Assembly: GCA_902702965.1 (NCBI GenBank)
Contig: CACRXP010000002.1
Span: 2,889,693-2,953,692, forward strand
From: Spirometra erinaceieuropaei
Taxonomy: Eukaryota > Platyhelminthes > Cestoda > Diphyllobothriidea > Diphyllobothriidae
Length of the DNA stretch: 64,000 nt
Direction: 5' to 3'
The notes below the pieces were generated by a model. It was given only the letters and a program-made list of their open reading frames with translations. It was not told the DNA's origin and searched no databases. A program made the position numbers and the translations under genes. Positions 1 to 64,000 of the stretch are shown one piece after another. How positions within the stretch are numbered: position 1 is the stretch's first letter; each line of letters starts with the position of its first letter.

Positions 1-393
1 ACTGATAAAGTGCGAAGTATATGCGCTGTTTTTTGTTTCATAAGAAATGCCTTTATCCAGTTCAGCATCCTTTCTCTGATGGAAAGAGTGCCTTGTTAAT
101 GCAAAGAACTTGCTGCTAGACTTTTTCAAAGACTTAGCAGGAATCAAAATATTCCACATGCACTTCAGAGTCCTCGTATATAGCGATGCAATTCAGAGTT
201 CCGGAGAAGTCAGAGGGTCTTCCGGTGTGAATATCCACACCAAAAGTAATGATGGGCAAATTGTACTAAAGTGTCTTATTTAAAGAAGCCTACTACGGAA
301 TTCCTTATAAGAATTTGCATTTCATCACAAGAACGGAAAATAAGACTTATCAATGGAAAGCCGAGTGAAACTTTTAGGTACCTATATTACATA
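1..393. other. Left-edge flank, nothing recognised
   Basis: AT-rich non-coding sequence with no ORF or repeat that I can identify. It ends at the TA dinucleotide (394-395) that serves as the left target duplication of the Tc1-like element. Confidence 0.5.
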
Positions 394-395
394 TA

Positions 396-1919
396 CAGTA
401 CCTGTGCTAACTCATGAAATGTCACGAATTAACACAGGTTAACGCCTTTAACGCAAAATCGGTAAACACTACGGCTCCCAAAGTCTGATAGCGGAAAATA
501 AACGATGTGCCAAAGAAATAAAGCAAAGTTTGGTTAAGAAAATATTATTTACTGAGACAAGAATAAATAATTTTCGACAAAAGTCACATTTTCGAGAAAC
601 GCCTATATTACGACCAAGTTAATAAAGGCTACGTATGAGGACGTATAAAGGAGGAGGGCGCATAAAAGGTCGAAAATAATTAAGGACAGAAACAGATACA
701 AATATTAGTACTTTGTAGATTGTCCATTCGAATTAATAACAGCAGAAAGTCTGTCCGACATAGACATGACAAGGTTATCTATGGTGGATTGTAAAATGTA
801 ATTATTGAGTATGAAATCCAATTTTTCCTGCATTGAAAGAGTCTTCTTAGCTTCGTGCCAATGTCTTTTGACTATTCCAAAAAGGTTTTCGATTGGATTC
901 CGATCGGGACTGTTGGCCGGGATGAAAATGGATTGGAGGCCAATTGCGGAGAGCGTGGTTGTTGTCTAAAATGTTAGATTATGTTTGCAAGCGGCATCAA
1001 ATTCGTACCTCTTTAGAGCGGTGGACAGGTGCATTGTCCTGCAAAATTACAGTATCCATTCGGCGCCGACTTATGCCGTTGTAGCCGACAGCATCCTTGA
1101 CAATTGCAATGAACACCTTGCTGTTGATGGTGTCGGATGTTGACCGCTAGACAGGCCGCTCACCGAATTTAATCGCCATCCAAACCATCATCCGCCGACA
1201 GTTCTTGAATGTTGCCGTCGGCGTAGTATGTTCTCTTGGGAAGTTCTTTCCACATATGACGGTTTGGAGCGACTTCGTAGGCTTGTCTAAAAATAGAACC
1301 TCATCGCAGAAGAAAATGCTCTTCCAAAATGAAGATCTGTATTCAATATAATTTTTAGCGTGGCAGAGCAAAGTGACGGCATGTCGCGCGAACTCAATAT
1401 ATATTCGTTTACGACACGCATTTTCAGTCTGGTAAAACAATCACACTGATAAACTTTTTTATTTCGGTATTTTGAAACATAAAACTTTACGAATTTGTAA
1501 AACAGAATTTTTAGATAAAGAATCGCACGTTATTTCCTGAACACAATAAGAAATAATTTATCTGCATTTCCCTGATTTTGTTGATATTGAAATTTAATTT
1601 TTTCTTTTTGTTCGAAAGTTTATTAAAAAATTTCGTCCTTTTATTATTCTTCTTAAACAGATTAATAAGGTTACACAAAGAATTTCCATCCAAAAGCTTT
1701 AATAGCGTAGCAAACTGCTTGAATATCAGGAATCCTCCGATTTCGCCTTAATCCGGCCCGTTTTCTATTTAATATACAGATCCGTATCAAACTTTCCTTC
1801 AGAAAACGGTCTTTTCGTCCTTATTTCAACTAAATAAACACAAATAAGGACACTAAAAATACACTACATTGTCCACTATAATTTTGACCTCGGCATTTCA
1901 TGAGTTAGCACAGGTACTG
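396..1919 (-). mobile_element. Tc1/mariner-like DNA transposon, decayed
   Basis: The element is about 1.5 kb and flanked by TA on both sides (394-395 and 1920-1921), the target duplication typical of Tc1/mariner. Its ends are perfect inverted repeats of 26 bases beginning CAGTACCTGTGC. It carries a minus-strand transposase relic (separate entry). The length and the TA site fit a formerly autonomous Tc1-type element. Its terminal sequence, especially the CTAACTCATGAAAT core, also occurs in the long foldback elements near 12.7, 22.4, 37.4 and 46.8 kb. It may therefore be related to the source of the enzyme that moved them; this is inference. Confidence 0.88.
705..1440 (-). pseudogene. Tc1-type transposase, broken
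   Basis: Minus-strand translations show the DDE-transposase blocks of the Tc1 family in the right order. Near 1,300 is FFCDEVLF, carrying the first catalytic Asp. Near 1,180 is the MMVW block. Near 1,040 is LQDNAPVH, with the second Asp. Near 890 is SPDRNPIENLFG, where the Glu of IEN is the expected third acid. These blocks lie in different frames separated by stops (the first fragment stops at 1,147 and the next shortly after the LQDNAPVH block), so the gene is dead. AT-rich ORF fragments at 1,511-1,790 probably derive from the DNA-binding N-terminus, but I cannot show this. Confidence 0.85.
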
Positions 1920-1939
1920 TAGAATAGTGTTCCAAAGCA

Positions 1940-2013
1940 ACGCGCACTTGGGGTTCGAACCGGAGACCTCAAGAGTTAGAGCTCGCTCCGTTAACCCCTG
2001 CACTACGGACGCA
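1940..2013 (-). repeat. tRNA-like sequence (tRNA pseudogene or SINE head)
   Basis: On the minus strand there is a perfect B-box-like GGTTCGAACC (1952-1961 on the plus strand). It is preceded at the right distance by an A-box-like stretch (GTAGTGCAGGGGTTAACGG). The acceptor arm does not pair convincingly, so this is more likely a tRNA-derived repeat than a working tRNA. It starts about 20 bases from the end of the Tc1 element. Confidence 0.4.
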
Positions 2014-2016
2014 CGC

Positions 2017-3359
2017 CCTGACCGTCCAGTTAAAAGGTCTGTTAATTCGCCACTGCAGAATCACGTAGGATGTTCGCGTTATGGTTGTCAAACCGTAGCC
2101 CACAAGAAGCATCAGCATGAGAAGTTAGAAATCTGAAGGAGCTTATACGCAGAACTCTTTCTTCAGAGGACCGCCAAGTGTTGTCTACGCAGAGGTTTAC
2201 TCGGAGTAGAACGAGAACCACCCCGTGAGGGAATCCCCAGAATGAAATCATGTGGTGAATAGGACATCTGCTATCAGTATTCAAGTAGGGGCTTCCGATG
2301 CAAAAAGAATAAGAAGAAGACGACACTTTACACCACGGGAAAAGGTCGCCAGATCATGAAAGAGAGTATATCAGTTTTGCCCTAAAAGTAGCCATACGTC
2401 CAAAATAAAATTGAAGAAGATGTACCGACAAAGGAAGCGGAAGGAGTGGGGCTGATGACGCTCGACCTTAATAATTCCCAGACAGCATGCTCATTTCCGG
2501 AGCCTGAATTAGAGGGAATAGCAACTAGCGCAAAGATATATGGCTATGGACCCAGAGTGGAATTATCTGCCATTACGAATTCCCATGTCTACGGAGTTGA
2601 GGACCGAGATGAGAAAGCCTTCAATTCACGGGGGGGAAATTCGCCACAGAGCCTTCTAGCGGGAGGCACTGTTGATCAACCACAGTGCATAACCACTCAC
2701 GATGTCTCAACAGGAACCGCAGACGAACTTCACGGGAACAAGTATACCATTGTCGCAGCACCCTCCTTTTTGCCAGTCCAGTTCGACGAGGCCAAAGTAC
2801 CAGCCAAGGACGTCCAAACCGCAGAAAACAGTGGAATACCTAACAAGGACCACTATATCATGATTCAAGGCCTCCCATAGTCCCCCGCCAGTACCCCCAG
2901 GGAACGAGTAGCCGCCGACTTAGAGCAATTCCAGATACTACATCATGGAATGCTGCAACCAACGGAAGATATCGCCATCTTAAAGGCGCTTTTTCTTGGT
3001 AACCTTTGAAATGCCGCTCCACAGTCGCGGCCACCAGCCTTAGAAATCGTCCTAGGCTGCAATGGGCAGGCGAAACTAATCCTTTCCAGGCGTTTTCGAC
3101 TACCACATTTACATAAAAGTGTTTTTCTAGTCGGACTATTCATCTGCCGAAAGAATGAAACGCCGCAAACTTGTCACGGAATCGAAAATGCAGCGAACTA
3201 ACGAGGAACAGAACCTGACAATGCACAAGGGCCAGATAGTAAAATGACATTCTGCTCCCTTCTGGATCAAGCCGATTCGAATGACCGCACAGATACTCTA
3301 GTAGTCTGTGTCGGAGTTGTAGACAAATCTCGCATGGACTCGAAACTCACATTGAGGTA
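2017..3359. other. Non-coding or unrecognised stretch with one 144-codon ORF
   Basis: The plus-strand ORF at 2446-2880 has no motif that I recognise. It lies directly upstream of the CR1-like element in the same orientation, so it could be a decayed ORF1 or 5' part of that element. That is a guess from position only. No other feature is seen. Confidence 0.3.
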
Positions 3360-5030
3360 AACTAACCCGCAAAGTGTACTTTCAAAACGGGACGAACTCC
3401 GTTTCCATATCTACGATCTCCACTCAGACGTTATTTCAATAACCGAAAAATGGTTGTTCGAACAGGTTGATTATAGCGAACGTCCGAGGGAACGGAAATC
3501 TCAGATGACAAGGATAAGGCTGAACATCTCTCTCAGTTCTTCCAGTCCGTCGTGACAAATGAATTTGATTTTTTCTCCCCCACTTGTGGGGACGAAGAAA
3601 CGCCTACCCTCGAAACAGTCTTCACCGAAACAAACGTTCAGAAAGAGTTATTAAACCTGAAGGAATCTATCTCTCCAGGCTCTCATGAAATCCCGGCCAG
3701 GCTGCTGAAGGAGTTTGTTCCCGAAATATCCAGACCGTTAGCCTTGATCTTCCAAAAGTCATTTGTTCTTTGGTGCCTGCCCTCTGATTGGAAGTCCGCT
3801 ACCACCAATCCGCTTTTTAAGAATGGAAGACGGGCGTCGGCAGATAACTACAGGCAAGTGAGTCCTACCTTCATCTGCTGCAAAATCATGGAGAAAATCA
3901 TTAAAAAGTCCTTGATGCAGTTCCTCAAGCAGCACCACCTCCTCTCCGATGCCCAACACGGCTATTGAAGTGGTAGGTCCTGCCTTACGAGTTCGCTCTT
4001 TTCACTTGAACGCCGGACCAAAGCACGCGACGAAGCGAATGCGGTGCACGCCACCTACATCGACTTCAAAAAGGCCTTCGATAGCGTTCCTCATCAACTT
4101 CTCTTGCACAAACTGCGCAATGCTGGAATTTGTGGACGTCTTCTTGTATGGATCCAGAGCTTTTTGGCTGGGCGGTCCCATATAGTGCTGGTCGGGCGCC
4201 AACAGTTTTCAGAGGCAAGCGTGGTGAGTGGCGTCCCAAAGGGTTAAGTCTTAGGCCCCACGTTATTCCTCGTTTTCATAAATGACTGTGTCAAGGACCT
4301 AGACTGTAAAGTCATCCCGTTTGCTGACGACATAAGATTGTGAAAAGTTATTCACAATGCGGCAGACGGAGACCCTCTGCAAACAAACTTGAACAGGCCC
4401 GAGGATTGGTCGACGCACTGGCTTATGCCCTTCAATGTGAGTGAATGCAACTTCCTTCCACTCGGCAGCTGCAGAGCCTCCAGCCCCAGGACTAACTTTC
4501 TTCACGGTACACCACTGCAACAAGTTGACAGTCAGAAGGACTAGTGTGTATGAATTACATCTTCACTCAAACCAACACTGCACTGCGCGAAGGCGGCTAT
4601 GGCTGCATTGTAACTCATTAGGCAAGCCTTTATGGGATTTGACACTGACACTTTTTCCAAACTATTTGGCACCTTCGTGCGCTCCCACCTAGAATACGCC
4701 ATACAGGCATGGAGACCTTGGACTGTCAAAGACTACACAGGCTTGGAGAAGGTCCACAGACAGGCGACTAAAATGACAAAAGGTCTGGGAGCACTGTCCC
4801 ATGAAACGAGACTGTCAATTCTCAACCTGTTTCCCCTTTCCTACAGGCAACTACGTGGTGATCTTATACTAAAATTTCGCATTATAAACGACAGCTGGCA
4901 GCTGTCTGCAACTTTGTACAAAATCCCTTTCTCAATTATCCACTTATCAGTGATTTTTTTCCAGCGACTTGAAACCAATAGGGAGTTCAAAGGTGCTCGC
5001 CAACATTTCCCTTAATAAAACTGAACTGAA
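3360..5030 (+). mobile_element. CR1-like non-LTR retrotransposon, decayed and internally deleted
   Basis: Near 3,380-3,470 a frame reads like the start of an APE endonuclease domain (QSVLSKRDELRFH, then VISITEKWL). Soon afterwards, near 3,510, comes the RT linker (HLSQFFQSVV), so most of the endonuclease is missing. RT blocks follow in order. FKKAFDSVPHQLLLHKLR is at about 4,070 (motif A). SGVPKG followed by an in-frame stop and VLGPTLFLVFINDC is at 4,220-4,290 (motif B). FADDIRL is at 4,320 (motif C). A C-terminal block (HLEYAIQAWRPW) lies at 4,690. Stops and frameshifts at 3,967 and 4,247 and later show that it is dead. The 3' end is the short repeat ACTGAACTGAAC after AATAAA. Confidence 0.85.
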
Positions 5031-7074
5031 CTAATTCTCGCGGTTCGCACTATGAAGGCGGGATGCCAGTCAGCACTGACAGCTGTAAGAGTGATTGCCA
5101 ATTTTGCTGGTAATGATTTGAAAATTAGACTAGATTTGCAATTTCTTATTTTCTAAAGACAACACAAAAAATCGACGCAGCAAAGAAAAACAAGGCGTCG
5201 CCAGGCAAAGAATTGGGTCACTTCGCACAAATGGGTCTCCTTCGCCCCGCGACTGCTCGGCGCCACATTATCTAACAGTGCCTCCATTTAGACTTATACT
5301 GCAGCCTACATACGGCATTATTGTACTTACTTACCACACAGTTAACGGCAGAGCACAGCCCAAAAACCAAAAATGGCAATCAAAAACGTACTGAACAACA
5401 CATTATCCCATGACTGGCTGGGCAGTAAATGAAGTAGCTGTGCTCGGAAGCCAGTAAGCTGGGCAGGCTTGTCATATAGATCACCCGTACAGAAGTCGGA
5501 ATGGCCATGGCTGTGGTGGAAAAAAATAAGTTTTAATAGTTTGTGGTAACCCCTTTACTCCATTGCAAAATGTAACAGTAGACGCCTGACCATCAACTTT
5601 TGCTCCACTGAAAAGCAGATACACCACCGAAAACATATCTCTACAACCGGGGAAAGTGACCTCTGCAGAGACGAAACTGAAATAGGTAAACAAACGCTTG
5701 AAGGATCCGACGAGCCGTTTTAAGTACGAACAACGTACGGCCGCTGAGACACGACTACCGCCGCGACTAATAATTTACCGGAATGGTAGCCCCCAGATAG
5801 ACTTTCACATAATTCCACGGCATCAGTAAGCGGGGTCACCAACAAACCCGCACACTATCGTTACGGGCAAACGTCCTGCTCTGCTGGAAGGGAGTCGCAG
5901 TTTGTGAATCATGCAGATCAGTAGACAGAGCATGCGCCAATGTGAAGTAGTTGGATACCAGCTTATTTTCTAAAAGCACTGACTACAGGCAACGGCTCAG
6001 AAGAGAATTATATGAGAACAACTAGCGAGGCGCAACATGTCTCCATCTACTAGTAACCCTGTATTGCTCTACCTTGAGAGGCTGAAGCGCTAAGGAGCTA
6101 ACACTCACCTTGTTGTTAAATGGAGATCAAAATAATTGCATTAATACCACGCCACTGCGATAGTTTGTTGATAAGAATGCCGTAGGACGGTCAAGTAAAA
6201 CGGTCCCGCCACTTCCAAATTCACTAAACCTTGCTTAAGGCCCCCCCCCGGACGGTGAAGCTCACTGACGACGTGTAAATGAGAGCCAGCGACTAGCAGA
6301 AAATAAACAGTCGCGTAACTCCCAAAGTTCAAGTCTGCGGTCGATCGTGATCACTATGCGATTTGGAAAAAGAGGATTTTTTGGGCATAGGGCCGACTAC
6401 TCCACACCAGTAAGCATATAAGTTGCGATGTAATGTTTAGTGGGCGAAGACAGGCTTGCCCGCAGATGACAGAACGCTCTCCTAGGCCGTTTACCGACTT
6501 CGTGCTAAACCAGGCGGTAGAGAAAACGGCGATACGGAGTGCAACGTGGAAATCAGAAACAGTACTAGTCGAATAGCATAAAAATATTCTGAATCTTCTG
6601 AAATGTCACAACAACGAAAGTTGACGAGGGGACAAACTGAAGAGAGTATGAAAATGGAGGATAAAAGTACAAGTAGTCTACAGAAGTCAACGGGAATGTC
6701 GGTGACGACCTTACAGGGGGAGGGATGGCGGTGGGGGGTGGGAAAAGGACGACGTAGTCAAATCACAAGATGGGGAGTAGGTGAGGCAACGTGGACGCCA
6801 GCAAGGCGAGAAAAGGGGAAAGAGTTATAATAGGACACGCAGGATATAGGGAAGTAATCACAGCAGAGACAAAATACCGAACGGAAAAATCCGCAAACGC
6901 ACTATTCTCTAATAAAGTAACTTTTGCGTCAACGCCTTTACGTCCGACGGCAGCAGCAGCAGCAGCGACGCCGATGATGGTAGAGTGGTCAGGTATACGC
7001 GGTGCCTGTACAGTAGAAAACTGCGGAGCGGAGCGGCAGCCACGAGGGAAAGATGCCACCCACGTTGTTGGCGA
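5031..7074. other. Downstream flank of PI4KA, no gene recognised
   Basis: This is the sequence 3' of the PI4KA stop codon (the gene is on the minus strand). It should hold the 3' UTR next to 7,074, but I see no convincing AATAAA on the minus strand close by. A CAG/GCA trinucleotide run lies at 6950-6966. Small ORFs here look like chance. Confidence 0.4.
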
Positions 7075-62054
<54,980 letters not shown>

Positions 62055-62330
62055 CTGATTCGACAAAAAGAGGATGACTAATAAAACAACAGCCTACGCA
62101 GGGATACAGACAAAACAAAGATAGTGCATATAAGAAGAGTACTTCATTTTTATCGGACAAGTCAAAGTGCAAAAGACGACAATTGAAGGCAGGGGTTTTA
62201 CTTCGCAAGGGCAACTATTTGTCAGGACGGTCGGCAAAAAGCACAACGTCGAAACGCGGGCCAGGTTTGACAAAATGGGTTTCATGAACGGGGGAGGGGA
62301 ATGAATGCACGAGCAAGGAGTGAAGGAGAC
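62055..62330. other. Intron part, nothing recognised
   Basis: AT-rich, no element identified. Confidence 0.4.
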
Positions 62331-62900
62331 TGGTCAAGCATCGGGACCAGGTGTAGGCAGCCACTTCTGATAAGTCGTCCCGCAGCCTACACAGCCAACT
62401 TATGTACGTGTATGCGCGATCCGAGCAGGCGTTCAGTCTGACCTGCGTAGCTAACAACAGATTAGGCACAGCATATGATGCATTACATCAAAATGCCCCC
62501 TGAAGTTCAATCGGTCCTCGATTTTCATAACTCTGCTGTACATGGCTTTGAGCTGGTGTACAATTCCAACACCTTGGACTGCGGCAACGCGCGCAGTCGC
62601 CTCTAAAACGTCCTTAGAGTATAACAGAGTACGCCATTATAATGGTTCATATCAGAAGCAGGATACGCCGAGAATTCAGTCAACCGACGTATCAGTCTGG
62701 CGCCCGCATACAGGGTCCAGGGCAGTCAACTCCAGGCCAGCAGCACTGGTCGTTGATCGACTAATGACTGTCGCTTGTTCTGTTGCCGCTACCGCCTCTG
62801 ACAATGGACGCCTGCACGACTTCGAAAGCTCTCAGCAATAAACACATGGTTTCGGTGGTCGATTGGCTTTCTTCCTCTTACTTTCCTACACTGAAAGCTT
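62331..62900. mobile_element. Two Penelope fragments in opposite orientation
   Basis: 62,331-62,640 on the minus strand matches the linker and endonuclease of the 54.8-55.0 kb copy (GGTCAGACTGAACGCCTGCT, TCGGATCGCGCATACACGTA). From about 62,660 the plus strand carries the C-terminal end and tail (TCAGTCTGGCGCCCGCATAC), a decayed hammerhead-like motif (62,794-62,832, core CTGACAA) and CAGCAATAAACAC. Confidence 0.8.
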
Positions 62901-62974
62901 CATGTAACCGAAAGCTGACAGACCGAATTTGACTGACAACAGTCATTGTGGCAGTCGTGAGGAGCCAGACACGC

Positions 62975-64000
62975 GCCTGGTAAGTACTTACTTTTACTTA
63001 CTTGTACTTGATACGGCTGCGATCATGCCTGATCTAGCCGGCCTCGATGATGTCCCGAATTGTACCTCTCCACGCGTGACGATCCGCAGCAGCAGATCTA
63101 GACAGCTCAACCCATTCCCTTAGCCAACGACGGAGACCGAATACCGAAGGTCCAAGAACCACCTCCAAGTCTTGACGGACAGTGTCGAGCCAGGTTTTTA
63201 ACTGACCCCCTCTTCGACGCCTCCACCAATGGGGCAACGGTGCCGGATCGAGGGCAGTAACACCGAACTCCTGAGATGGACGACGAAGAACATGCCTGAA
63301 CCACCTCAGTCGTCTTTCTTGGATGGCCTGAGTTATCCTCGCGATGTTGTCGCAGCGAGCGCGGACTATCTCATTTGAGACGAAGTCGGTTAACTTCACT
63401 CGAAGGATGATCCTCAAGCAGTGGCGGTCAAATACCTCCAGTTTTCGCTCATCCGCCACACGCAAAGCCCAGCATTCACAACCGTAGAGAAGGACAGACC
63501 GGACAGATGCACGGTACACGCGAATCTTAGTGGCGATGGAGAGGTCACGTCGGTTCCACAGGCATTTCCGAAGGCTTGAAAAAACCCAGCGGGCAGCATC
63601 GATTCGGGAGACAATGTCGTCCTTACTCTGTCCATTAGGCAGCAGCCGCGCCCCGAGGTATTTAAAACTGTCCACTTCTTCAAGTTGACAGCCATCAATC
63701 CCCAGGGGTGCCTTCTCCTGATCAGGGATGCAGCTTGAGAATACTTTGGTCTTCCCAGCGTTTATGGACAAACCGACTGATCTAGCGACCTCGTTCACTC
63801 GTGACACCATAGACTGCAGATCACCAAAACTTGAAGCAAGTAAGGCGATATCATCGGCATAGTCGAGATCAGTCAGTCGATGTCCGGGTGCAAATTCAAC
63901 ACCGTCACTGTCGCGTAGGGCCCTCCCGAGGATCCAGTCAATAGCGTAGTTGAACAGTATGGGTGACAGGATACAACCCTGTCGGACGCCAGACCGAATA
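62975..64000 (-). mobile_element. RTE-like non-LTR retrotransposon, runs off the right edge
   Basis: The 3' end on the minus strand is a short AAGTA-type repeat (ACTTACTTTTACTTACTTGT on the plus strand, near 62,990). The RT ORF is in the next entry. The family also includes the relic at 43.4 kb. Confidence 0.88.
63034..64000 (-). CDS. RTE-like reverse transcriptase, C-terminal part (partial, 5' end outside window)
   Basis: The frame is open from the window edge to a stop at 63,034, about 321 codons. It shows GVRQGCILSPILFNYAIDWI (RT motif B), LDYADDIALLASSFGDLQSM (motif C with Asp-Asp), GLSINAGKTKVFSS, FKYLGARLLPNG, and the RTE-type C-terminal region ALRVADERKLEVFDRHCLRI, RRLRWFRHVLRRPSQ, ending WRGTIRDIIEAG. 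No stop or frameshift is visible, so this copy may be young. Motif A and the endonuclease would lie beyond 64,000. Confidence 0.92.
   Translation of the reverse strand, partial: IRSGVRQGCILSPILFNYAIDWILGRALRDSDGVEFAPGHRLTDLDYADDIALLASSFGDLQSMVSRVNEVARSVGLSINAGKTKVFSSCIPDQEKAPLGIDGCQLEEVDSFKYLGARLLPNGQSKDDIVSRIDAARWVFSSLRKCLWNRRDLSIATKIRVYRASVRSVLLYGCECWALRVADERKLEVFDRHCLRIILRVKLTDFVSNEIVRARCDNIARITQAIQERRLRWFRHVLRRPSQEFGVTALDPAPLPHWWRRRRGGQLKTWLDTVRQDLEVVLGPSVFGLRRWLREWVELSRSAAADRHAWRGTIRDIIEAG

Overview
The window is eukaryotic, repeat-rich DNA. It is dominated by one split gene on the minus strand: phosphatidylinositol 4-kinase III alpha (PI4KA). I recognise 24 exons between 62,054 and the stop codon at 7,075. 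Together they encode about 1,560 residues. They cover the middle and C-terminal part of the protein, including the accessory (helical) region and an apparently intact lipid-kinase domain. The N-terminal part of the gene would lie beyond the right edge. Exon boundaries were set by translating both sides and requiring matching codon phase. All but two introns are GT-AG; two look like GC-AG. One short exon between 58,918 and 54,101 was not found.

The introns are large (up to about 5 kb) and filled with mobile elements. These include Penelope-like retroelements (RT plus GIY-YIG endonuclease) at about 16.4, 27.0, 52.3, 54.3, 56.4 and 62.3 kb. There are CR1-like non-LTR elements at 3.4 and 30.0 kb, and RTE-like elements at 43.4 kb and at the right edge. 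A Tc1/mariner element lies at 0.4 kb, with four long foldback elements that share parts of its terminal sequence. A second MITE family carries degenerate telomere-like CCCTAA tracts. tRNA-headed SINE-like units and a common interspersed repeat of about 400 bp are also present. This mix, and the PI4KA sequence itself, suggest a flatworm, most likely a tapeworm of the diphyllobothriidean type. That assignment is inference; no species marker is present.

Layout: 0-5 kb, downstream flank with the Tc1 and CR1 elements; 5-7 kb, unremarkable flank; 7-24 kb, kinase-domain and accessory-domain exons with MITEs and SINE-like repeats; 24-34 kb, introns with the best-preserved Penelope ORF and a CR1 copy; 34-38.4 kb, a cluster of three large inverted repeats, an assembly gap and a foldback MITE around two exons with long low-complexity insertions; 39-51 kb, middle exons, an RTE relic and two tandem duplications; 51-62.9 kb, Penelope-rich introns and the most upstream exons; 63-64 kb, an RTE element running off the edge.

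The most interesting signal is a set of hammerhead-ribozyme-like motifs at the tails of the Penelope copies. They keep a CTGATGA core, a six-base-pair stem II whose sequence varies while pairing is kept, a GAAA box, and a self-complementary stem III that is ACGT in one subfamily and AGCT in another. All copies carry one extra T between the core and stem II.
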